From Candidatus Aminicenantota bacterium (lineage in GTDB: Bacteria; Acidobacteriota; Aminicenantia; Aminicenantales; Aminicenantaceae), in assembly GCA_030670375.1 (NCBI GenBank), contig DAOVBT010000011.1:1-16443 (forward strand): a stretch of DNA of 16,443 nucleotides, given 5' to 3'. Shown here one piece after another: positions 7,437 through 14,221 of this stretch; the first letter of the stretch is position 1, and every line of letters begins with the position of its first letter. The translations under genes and the position numbers were made by a program. Below the pieces are notes generated by a model. That model saw only the letters and a program-made list of their open reading frames with translations. It made no database searches and was not told where the DNA came from.

Positions 7437-9130
7437 ATGAGTAGAATTGATTGGATTTTGATGTGTTCATTCCTTCTTTTTGTGGCTTTGTATGGGATTT
7501 GGAAAGCCCGGGGCAAAAAAGATATCAAGGGATTTCTTCTGGCAGATAGAAAAACGCCTTGGTACACCATAACGCTTTCGGTTATGGCAACTCAGGCCAG
7601 TGCCATCACGTTTCTTTCGACCCGGGACAGGCCTTTGTGGACGGCATGCGGTTTGTGCAGTTCTATTTCGGCCTCCCCATAGCCATGGTCATTCTATCTG
7701 TCACTGCAGTTCCCATCTTCCACAAACTGAAAGTTTTCACGGCCTATGAATTTTTAGAACAGCGTTTCGACCTGAAAAACCGCACCTTAGGAAGTATCCT
7801 TTTCTTGATACAACGGGGTTTGGCGGCCGGATTCACCATTTTTGCCCCGGCCTTGATCATTTCTGTCCTTCTCGGATGGGATATCCGTCTCACTATTTTT
7901 ATGATCGGCGGCATCGTCATCGTGTACACGGCATCGGGCGGTACGGACGCCGTTAATAAAACGCATATGTTGCAGATGGCGATCATAACATTGGGAATGG
8001 GTGCAGCATTTTATATGATTTTCCGTTTGATGCCGGCAGACATCTCTTTTCTGGATGCCACTCATGTAGCCGGAAAAATGGGGAAATTGAATGTCATCAA
8101 TTTTGCGTTCGACTGGAAGGACCGCTATAACATTTGGTCAGGACTCATAGGGGGGACATTCCTCGCCCTTTCCTATTTCGGGACGGACCAGTCTCAGGTG
8201 CAGCGCTATCTTTCCGGACGCTCTATCGGGCAAATCCGATTGGGACTGTTGGCCAATGGTATCGTGAAGGTTCCTATGCAGTTCACGATTCTTTTCGCCG
8301 GAGCGATGATTTTTGTTTTTTATCAGTTTGTGACCCCACCGCTGTTTTTCAATCCGGTGGAAACGGCCAATGTGAATAACAGTTCCTATGCCGAAGCCTA
8401 TCAGAAGTTGGAAATGCAATACGAGCGTGTCCATCGAGAGAAGCAAGATCACATTCGGGACATGTTGGATGCCATCGAGATCCATTCGGATTCGGACTTG
8501 AATAACACCGTCGAAAAGATACAACAGACAAGAGAAGCGGAGCTGGGGATTCGAGATGAGGCAACCGAACTCATCCAAAAAGCGAATCCGGATGCCGACA
8601 CCAACGATATAAATTACATTTTTTTAAGTTTCGTGGTCAACTTTCTTCCGGTTGGACTTGTGGGCCTTATTCTGGCCGCCATTCTATCGGCCTCGATGTC
8701 TTCCACATCTGCTGAATTGAATGCTTTGGCTTCGGTAACGGTTGTGGATATTTACAAGCGTGTATTCAAGAAAAAAGCATCTGATCGGCATTATCTCATC
8801 GCGTCCAAAGTAGCCACGGTGTTCTGGGGAATCTATGCCATCAATTTTGCCATGTTTGCGAACCGTCTCGGATCGTTGATCGAAGCCGTTAATATTCTTG
8901 GTTCTCTTTTTTATGGGACGATTCTGGGCATTTTTTTGATAGCCTTTTATTTCAAAAAAATCGGGGGACATGCGACATTCATTGCTGCCATCATCGCAGA
9001 GTTGACCATTTTGGGATGCTATTTTTTTTCAGAGATACCTTATTTATGGTTTAATGTCATCGGATGTGTTCTTCTGATAACCCTGGCCCATTTTATGAAT
9101 CCTCTGTTTGCTGCGAAAAACCGGCAATAG
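7437..9130 (+). pseudogene. Sodium:solute symporter (SSS family), interrupted by a -1 frameshift
   Basis: Two frames together encode one SSS-family symporter of about 564 residues. The first (7437-7682) gives the N-terminus with TM1 and the hallmark MATQASAITFLST. The second takes over with PGQAFVDGMRFVQFYFGLP and continues to the stop at 9130. The break is at acc-cgg near 7620-7624: one extra C in the CCC run at 7621-7623 would restore FLST-PGQAF with no loss of conserved residues. The rest is intact, with many TM segments, STSAELNALASVTVVDIYKR, and a charged helical insert at about residues 313-392. A GTG at 7559 is not a credible start because it begins inside out-of-frame sequence. This could be a sequencing or assembly error, a recent mutation, or less likely recoding. 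The substrate is unknown. It is the last gene of the probable operon. Confidence 0.88.
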
Positions 9131-9186
9131 AACATAAAACCTACTGCCTGTACAGCAGGGAAGAAAAGCTTATTTCGGTTATTTTT

Positions 9187-9213
9187 TTGCGATTTTGGTC
9201 GTTATTGTATAAA
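9187..9213 (+). promoter_or_regulatory. Possible promoter of the M29-like peptidase gene
   Basis: TTGCGA (9187-9192) and TATAAA (9208-9213) are separated by 15 nt in the 107-bp AT-rich gap before the peptidase gene. The spacing is short and the -35 is weak, so this is tentative. A strong AGGAGGAGG-like Shine-Dalgarno (about 9227-9235) follows. The same gap holds an 8-bp palindrome CTGTACAG near 9147-9154 of unknown meaning. Confidence 0.3.
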
Positions 9214-9237
9214 TTGTAGGGAAGATAGGAGGAGGTT

Positions 9238-10179
9238 ATGGATGAGCTGTATCAAGCTGCGGAAAAGGCGATAGTGCAGGCCCTAGCCTTGAAGGAAGGG
9301 GAGCAATTTCTGTTGGTGACGGATAAGCATAAAATGGAGATCGCCGAAGCCCTGGCGTACTGGGCAAAGGAAGTGGGGGCTGAGACGACGACATATCTGA
9401 TGACAGAGGCATTACGACCTATCACCGAACCCACAACGCTTTTCCGTTTGCTTTGTGTGAAGGCTTCAGCCATGGCCTATATGCTGGATGCCCGAATGGA
9501 AGAAAAGCCCTTTCGGGGTTATATGGTCAAGGCCGGTGTTGCAAGCAGCCGAATCTGTATGATGCCTGGCTTGACGCGCGACATGATGGAGCGGTTGGTG
9601 AATATCGACTTCCATGAGCTCGACATGTTCGGAAAAAAACTTGTGGCTAAACTGGCAGATTCCGAGAATATCGTGGTCGAAAATGCCGAGGGCACCCACG
9701 TTGAGTTCAGCATCAAAGGAAGGAAATGGAAAAATGACAACGGCGACATCAGCCAAAAAGGAAAACACGGCAACCTTCCGGCTGGCGAAATATTCACGGC
9801 ACCTGTAGAAGAAAGTTTCAACGGTAAGTTGATGATCAGCCTGATCGATGACAAGCTCGGGAAGGGGATAATGGAGTTTGAAAAAGGCCGGCTGATTGGT
9901 TATCGAGGAAAAGGAATCGAAGAGATCGTGGCCTATATCGGGGAAGATGACACCGGGAAGATCATCGGGGAATTCGGGATCGGTACCAATCCCAAAGCCA
10001 AGATTTGTCCCAACATGCTGGAAGCGGAAAAAGCCTTCGGGACAGCCCATTTTGCAATCGGCGATTCCTACGGGATCGGTATCAACACCAGCCCTCACCA
10101 CTATGACGCTCTTGTGGATAAAGTATCCATCCGTACCAACGGCGAATACCTCGTCCGGGATGGGAAATTCTTGATTTGA
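9238..10179 (+). CDS. M29-like metallo-aminopeptidase
   Basis: This 313-residue cytoplasmic protein resembles the peptidase M29 (thermophilic aminopeptidase AmpS/AmpT) group but is shorter than the usual length of about 400 residues. Potential metal ligands appear in the family's order: Glu184 in PAGEIFTAPVE, Glu245 in GEFGIGTNP, His271 in GTAHFAIGDS, and His288/Asp290 in SPHHYDAL. The N-terminal half (1-140) is an alpha/beta domain with LKEGEQFLLVTD and LDARMEE. Family knowledge suggests release of N-terminal residues from peptides with a two-metal centre. The M29-like fold also includes NicX-type ring-cleaving dioxygenases, so the exact activity is uncertain. The ATG is supported by a strong Shine-Dalgarno. 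It ends 26 nt from the convergent aminotransferase gene and appears to be transcribed on its own. Confidence 0.82.
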   Translation: MDELYQAAEKAIVQALALKEGEQFLLVTDKHKMEIAEALAYWAKEVGAETTTYLMTEALRPITEPTTLFRLLCVKASAMAYMLDARMEEKPFRGYMVKAGVASSRICMMPGLTRDMMERLVNIDFHELDMFGKKLVAKLADSENIVVENAEGTHVEFSIKGRKWKNDNGDISQKGKHGNLPAGEIFTAPVEESFNGKLMISLIDDKLGKGIMEFEKGRLIGYRGKGIEEIVAYIGEDDTGKIIGEFGIGTNPKAKICPNMLEAEKAFGTAHFAIGDSYGIGINTSPHHYDALVDKVSIRTNGEYLVRDGKFLI

Positions 10180-10200
10180 TCCGATGAAAAGACGGGATCA
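10177..10200. terminator. Weak inverted repeat between convergent genes
   Basis: TGATCC (10177-10182) and GGATCA (10195-10200) can form a 6-bp stem with a 12-nt loop, spanning the peptidase stop codon and the convergent gap. No T-tract follows on either strand, so an intrinsic terminator is doubtful. It is the only hairpin candidate between these convergent genes. Confidence 0.2.
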
Positions 10201-10205
10201 GGTTA

Positions 10206-11330
10206 TCATACCAATTCAGCGAGGGAAGAGATAAAGGTCTGCAATTCTTGTTTCGTTCCGCAACTGACCCTTATCCATTGCTTGTTGTTTAATCCGAACG
10301 GGCGGACGAGGATTTTCTGTGCTTCAAGTTTCTTGGTCAATTCTGATGCGTCCTGGTCGACCTTGAAGAGAACAAAATTCGTGTGAGATGGAATACAACA
10401 GAGGCCCAGTTTGTCCAGCTCTTCGTACAAAAACGCCTTTACCTGTTTATTTTTTTCAATCACCGACTGGATAAACGCCTGGTCCCGATAACTGGCCACA
10501 GCTGCCTTCAGGCTGAGCCAAGCGACAGGCGCAAAATTTCTGCTCAATTTATTCAGCTTTTTGATGATTTCAGGGTGGGCGATCCCATAGCCGATGCGAA
10601 GCCCCGCAAGCCCGAAGATTTTCGAAAATGTCCGTGTGATGATGACGTTTTTCCTTTGTTTGACTAGATCTATCATCGATGAATAAGCCTCATCCTCTAC
10701 ATACTCATGGTATGCCTCATGCACGACAACGAGGGCCTTTTTTGAGGCGTGCTCACAAAATAGCTGCAATTTGTCCTTCGGTGTTATCGAGCCGGTAGGA
10801 TTGTTCGGATTGCAGATATAGATCAGATTTGTTTGGGATGAGACCAGTTTTTCCATTGCTTCCAGGTCATGTTCGAACTTGTCGTTCAACCGGACTTTAT
10901 TCAGAGAACACTCCGATCTTTTCGCATAAAAGATGAAGTCAAAATAGGTGGGATCTCCCACCAGGATTTCACCTTCAGTTTTAGCGAGATGGATCAGTGT
11001 GACCATCACGTCTGTCGATCCTGCACCCAGGATGATATGATCCGGAGGTGTGTTCTCACGTTCAGCGATCAGATCGATCAAATCGGAATAATAGCCGTGA
11101 GGATAACGGTTGGATAGATGGATCGAACGGGTGATGGATTCCCTAGCGTTTGGAGAGATGCCGAAAGGACTTTCGTTATTATGGAGCATGATGAAATCAT
11201 CGGCGCTTGAATTCTGCTCAAGAATGGATGATTTTCTTCGGCATGCCAAAAAATCTGGGCCTGCCATCAGGCCTGCAACAGCTAAAGCACTTGTTTTTAA
11301 CCATTGACGGCGGTCGAGTACATATCCCAT
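10206..11330 (-). CDS. Tat-exported HisC-like class I/II PLP aminotransferase
   Basis: This 374-residue protein starts with DRRQWLKTSALAVAGLMAG (6-24), a twin-arginine signal, so it is probably folded with PLP in the cytoplasm and then exported. The body is HisC-like: LHNNESPFG (49-57), NRYPHGY (74-80), GAGSTD (102-107), NPNNPTG (174-180), EAY (205-207), the PLP lysine Lys237 in FSKIFGLAGLRIGYG, and substrate-carboxylate Arg354 in IRVSCGT. Residue 204 is His, where the family has the Asp that contacts the PLP ring nitrogen. I chose the ATG at 11330 because AGGAGG lies 5 nt upstream; a longer start at 11363 would place 11 residues before the Tat motif. An FLAC (27-30) at the signal end is a poor lipobox. 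No histidine genes are nearby, so a biosynthetic role is unlikely; the substrate is unknown. Confidence 0.87.
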   Translation of the reverse strand: MGYVLDRRQWLKTSALAVAGLMAGPDFLACRRKSSILEQNSSADDFIMLHNNESPFGISPNARESITRSIHLSNRYPHGYYSDLIDLIAERENTPPDHIILGAGSTDVMVTLIHLAKTEGEILVGDPTYFDFIFYAKRSECSLNKVRLNDKFEHDLEAMEKLVSSQTNLIYICNPNNPTGSITPKDKLQLFCEHASKKALVVVHEAYHEYVEDEAYSSMIDLVKQRKNVIITRTFSKIFGLAGLRIGYGIAHPEIIKKLNKLSRNFAPVAWLSLKAAVASYRDQAFIQSVIEKNKQVKAFLYEELDKLGLCCIPSHTNFVLFKVDQDASELTKKLEAQKILVRPFGLNNKQWIRVSCGTKQELQTFISSLAELV

Positions 11331-11335
11331 GTTTC

Positions 11336-11341
11336 CCTCCT
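11336..11341 (-). promoter_or_regulatory. Ribosome binding site that fixes the aminotransferase start
   Basis: On the minus strand AGGAGG lies 5 nt before the ATG at 11330. It supports the start directly before the Tat signal rather than the longer frame. With the promoter at 11348-11376, the transcript would begin at or just before this site, giving an unusually short leader. Confidence 0.65.
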
Positions 11342-11347
11342 GACTCA

Positions 11348-11376
11348 TGTATATCAAACACACAGCCTTGGGTCAA
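11348..11376 (-). promoter_or_regulatory. Sigma70-type promoter for the Tat aminotransferase
   Basis: On the minus strand TTGACC (11376-11371) is followed after exactly 17 nt by TATACA (11353-11348). Predicted transcription starts near 11341, immediately at the Shine-Dalgarno, so the leader would be about 11 nt. It lies in the divergent intergenic region shared with the CNNM/CorC-type gene. Confidence 0.55.
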
Positions 11377-11382
11377 ATTCCG

Positions 11383-11397
11383 ATAGGGTAGTACCTT
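11383..11397 (+). repeat. Left arm of inverted repeat bracketing the double CNNM/CorC gene
   Basis: ATAGGGTAGTACCTT matches the reverse complement of 14194-14208 at 14 of 15 positions. The right arm begins in the stop codon of the gene, 2.8 kb away. Matches of this size are expected a few times by chance in a window this long, so the placement is the only reason to record it. Confidence 0.35.
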
Positions 11398-11421
11398 GGG
11401 GAACGTCCCTCAAATATGGTA
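11391..11421 (+). promoter_or_regulatory. Palindrome/hairpin in the promoter-leader of the double CNNM/CorC gene
   Basis: TTG-GGGA (11396-11402) pairs with TCCC-T-CAA (11406-11413) around an ACG loop with one bulged T. Outside it, GTACC (11391-11395) and GGTA (11418-11421) can extend the stem across a small internal loop. No T-tract follows, so it is not a classical terminator. A TATCAT hexamer at 11420-11425 could be a -10, which would place the palindrome in the promoter as an operator; otherwise it is a leader hairpin. The proposed GTG start is 15 nt downstream. Confidence 0.4.
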
Positions 11422-11435
11422 TCATTAGCGTCAGA

Positions 11436-14195
11436 GTGAGCACCTTCAGCATATTCCTTCACTTTTTCGGCTTGGGTTTGTTGATGGTGTTCTCTTCTTT
11501 TTTTTCCGGTTCGGAAACGGCTCTGACCGCTCTTTCCAAAGTCGAGACGCAAAGAATAAAGGGAGATAACAAAAAAACCAGCCAATCCATCGTGAAATTT
11601 TTGGATGAACCCCGCCGGCTGTTCATCACGGTCCTGTTCGGCAACACGCTGGTGAACATGGCTTTTGTGAGCATCACCGGGTCACTCATTTTCAACAATC
11701 TATTCAAGAGGGAAAATCCGGGGTTGGCATACGTCGTGTCCATCTTGATCCAGACGATTATCCTGTTGATATTCGGGGAGATCACCCCTAAGACTTATGC
11801 CATCAAGCATTCCGAGAGATTTTCGAGAACTGTGGCCCAACCCTTATGGTTCTTTTCCCAAATGATCTATCCTTTCAGGCGTCCTTTGCGGCTTTTGACA
11901 GACCTGCTCCTTCCTCTTTTGGGTGTTCGCTCCATGGCTGAAGAAACGCCGCTGACCGAGGAGGAGATCAGAGCCATCGTGAAGGCCACCGAAGATCACG
12001 GAGCTCTCGATAAAGAGGAAGGCGAGATCATTCATAGTATTTTTGAACTTCATGATATTCCGGCAAAAGAGGCAATGGTCCCGCGCACGAGCATGGTTTG
12101 TGTAGAGGTGTCAAAAACGATCCAGGAAGCTTTTGATATGACCAACGCGGCAGGATATTCCCGTCTCCCTGTCTACCGGGATAAAATCGACAATATTTGC
12201 GGCATATTTTATGTCAAAGACATGCCGTGCTGGAAGGGGCTGGCAATAGAAAAACTAGGGAAAAAAAGCATCGAGCAACTCACCATAGAGGAATTCCTCA
12301 CCCATGCCGATATCCTGAGAGAAATCAACCCCGATTATGAGAATACACTCATTAGATCCCCTCTATTTGTCTACAAAACCAAAAAAATCGGGGAAATGAT
12401 GATCGAGATGAACAAACAAAACCAGCAGATGGCGATACTGCTGGATGAGTATGGCGGTGTGTCAGGACTGATAACGGTTGAGGATATCGTGGAAGAGGTG
12501 TTGGGAGAGATTTTCGACGAGTATGATAAACTGTCAGAGCTGACGATATCCAAAGACCCGAAAGATCCGACGTGTTTCCTGGTCCCGGGATTCGTCAGTC
12601 TCCGCAGCGTGAACAAACAGCTCAAACTCAAACTCGAAATTTCAGAAGCGGATACGGTTGGCGGGTTTGTAACCAAGCTCTGCGGGGCCATACCCAATGA
12701 GGGAGATGTCATTGACGACAATACGAACAAGCTGGTCTTTGAAGTCATCAACATGGCTGGAAAAAGAGTCAATTTAATTAAAATCCGAAAGTTAGGGAAG
12801 CCTCCCGAAAAAGACCGGAAAAAAAGACTGAATCTTTTTTTTCTTCCGTTTGTCCTTGTTCTCAGCTTGTTTATGGGTTTTGCTCCCATAGGCGCTTCAG
12901 ACGGGAGTCCTCTCGCTCCCACTGGCCAGGTTTCCCTTTATGTTTTTTCTTTGCTGCTTGTTCTTTCTTTGTTTCTGAAGGCCCTTTATGCCGGGTCAGA
13001 AACCGCTGTTGTTTCCGTCTCGAAAGCCCGAATTGATGTTTTGGCTCAGCAGGGAAATTCACGCGCGCTCACCATCAAGAGGTTGTGGCAGGAGCCGGAA
13101 AAGATGCTGGGAACTGTTCTTGTTGGTGATAATTTGATGTCTGCAGCGGCAGGCATGGCCGGGCTCCAACTCATCATTTTTGCTCTTCCCGGAAGGGAGG
13201 GAATCCAGGAAATTTTGAATACCATCATCATGACCCTGGTGACCATGATCTTTTGCGAGATCCTTCCTAAAACGACGTTTCGTGTCAAAGCCGAAACGCT
13301 GGCCTTGAAAAGTGCCCCCGGTCTATGGATTGCGGGCAAGCTACTTCGCCCTGTTGTATGGCTGATGACGAAGATCACGAATTTCATTGTGAGGATGGCA
13401 GGTGAGCAGGATGTTGAAGAAAGACAAAGGGTCATGCGCGAAGAACTCAAGCTTTTGGCCCGAATGGGGGATAGAGAGGGAATTCTCAAGGGAGAACAGC
13501 TGCGCATGCTCTCGAGCGTCCTGGATTTGGAAAAGATGACCCTGGAGAAAGTCATGACACCGCTGGTTGATATTATTGCCTTGCCCACAGATGCAACGGT
13601 CGAAGAGTTTTATCACACAGTTTTCGAGACGGGTTTTTCAAGGATCCCTGTCTATGAAGATCGAGTGGACAATTTGGTTGGATTGGTGAATGTCCTCGAT
13701 GTTTTATACTCGCAAGAGCCTTCCCCGACAATTGCTCCGTTTGTACGGAGAGATATACATCACGAGCCCGAATCCAAGCGGGTGTATTCCCTTCTGCGGG
13801 ATCTCAAGCGCAGCCGTAAAGCCATGGTTTTTGTGGTGGATGAGTATGGTGGTGTCGTTGGCTTGGTGACCATCGAAGATTTGATCGAGGAGATACTGGG
13901 CGATATCCGTGATGAGAAAGATAGGGATGAGGAAGGAAATGTTCACCAAATCAGTGACATGATTATCGAATGTGATGGGAAAGCAGAGATATCTTTTATC
14001 AACAACTCGTATGGAATGGCAATCCCCGTAGGAGATTACAACACCATCGCAGGTTATATCCTGTCTCTTGTGGAAAGGATTTCTAAACAGGGCGAGATTG
14101 TCGAGAGCAATACGCTCAGGATCGTTGTGTTGGATGCGGATCAAAAAAGCATCCGCAGAGTAAGGATCCAAATAAAACCAAGGGTCGTTCCTTAA
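11436..14195 (+). CDS. Tandem double CNNM/CorC-type (DUF21-CBS-CorC_HlyC) membrane protein
   Basis: One open frame holds two complete hemolysin-C/CNNM-like modules, proteins tied in other bacteria to Mg2+/Co2+ efflux or homeostasis. Module 1 (numbered from GTG at 11436): DUF21 membrane domain 1-165 with FSGSETALTALSKV and FGEITPKTYA; CBS pair about 205-355 with MVPRTSM, GYSRLPVY and LDEYGGVSGLITVEDIVEE; CorC_HlyC domain about 375-453. Module 2: DUF21 about 497-655 with YAGSETAVVSVSKA and CEILPKTTF; CBS pair about 700-820 with VMTPLVDI, VDEYGGVVGLVTIEDLIEE; CorC_HlyC about 840-912. The linker (456-495) has KDRKKRLNLFF followed by a hydrophobic stretch and GASDG, much like a signal peptide of a formerly separate second gene. 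These proteins are usually encoded singly or as two adjacent genes. The GTG is chosen because it precedes the first TM segment; no clear Shine-Dalgarno is visible, and the frame is open upstream to 11304. Confidence 0.85.
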   Translation: MSTFSIFLHFFGLGLLMVFSSFFSGSETALTALSKVETQRIKGDNKKTSQSIVKFLDEPRRLFITVLFGNTLVNMAFVSITGSLIFNNLFKRENPGLAYVVSILIQTIILLIFGEITPKTYAIKHSERFSRTVAQPLWFFSQMIYPFRRPLRLLTDLLLPLLGVRSMAEETPLTEEEIRAIVKATEDHGALDKEEGEIIHSIFELHDIPAKEAMVPRTSMVCVEVSKTIQEAFDMTNAAGYSRLPVYRDKIDNICGIFYVKDMPCWKGLAIEKLGKKSIEQLTIEEFLTHADILREINPDYENTLIRSPLFVYKTKKIGEMMIEMNKQNQQMAILLDEYGGVSGLITVEDIVEEVLGEIFDEYDKLSELTISKDPKDPTCFLVPGFVSLRSVNKQLKLKLEISEADTVGGFVTKLCGAIPNEGDVIDDNTNKLVFEVINMAGKRVNLIKIRKLGKPPEKDRKKRLNLFFLPFVLVLSLFMGFAPIGASDGSPLAPTGQVSLYVFSLLLVLSLFLKALYAGSETAVVSVSKARIDVLAQQGNSRALTIKRLWQEPEKMLGTVLVGDNLMSAAAGMAGLQLIIFALPGREGIQEILNTIIMTLVTMIFCEILPKTTFRVKAETLALKSAPGLWIAGKLLRPVVWLMTKITNFIVRMAGEQDVEERQRVMREELKLLARMGDREGILKGEQLRMLSSVLDLEKMTLEKVMTPLVDIIALPTDATVEEFYHTVFETGFSRIPVYEDRVDNLVGLVNVLDVLYSQEPSPTIAPFVRRDIHHEPESKRVYSLLRDLKRSRKAMVFVVDEYGGVVGLVTIEDLIEEILGDIRDEKDRDEEGNVHQISDMIIECDGKAEISFINNSYGMAIPVGDYNTIAGYILSLVERISKQGEIVESNTLRIVVLDADQKSIRRVRIQIKPRVVP

Positions 14196-14208
14196 GGTAC
14201 CACCCTAT
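14194..14208 (+). repeat. Right arm of inverted repeat bracketing the double CNNM/CorC gene
   Basis: AAGGTACCACCCTAT begins within the TAA stop and matches the reverse complement of 11383-11397 at 14 of 15 positions. It fills most of the 26-bp gap to the convergent gene. See the left arm for the statistical caution. Confidence 0.35.
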
Positions 14209-14221
14209 TCCTGTAGATGAA

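Noticed and set aside
7559..9130. A 523-residue symporter starting at GTG 7559
   Set aside because: The first 21 residues are out-of-frame translation of the conserved N-terminal region; homology resumes only at PGQAF, so this is the second part of a frameshifted gene.
9147..9154. CTGTACAG palindrome as an operator or terminator
   Set aside because: Eight bases only, no T-tract and no second copy noted near a promoter element.
9466..10101. 211-codon open frame on the minus strand within the M29-like gene
   Set aside because: It is antisense to a gene with ordered metal ligands and coherent composition; its translation shows no domain pattern.
12819..12829. Programmed -1 ribosomal frameshift at the A7 tract
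   Set aside because: In the reading frame the tract is CGG AAA AAA AGA, not an A AAA AAG heptamer, and the stop that would separate the modules is in the +1 frame; transcript slippage or read error fits better.
12371..12922. 183-codon minus-strand frame within the CNNM/CorC gene
   Set aside because: Ser/Pro-rich translation typical of antisense to a TM/CBS coding region; no start signal.
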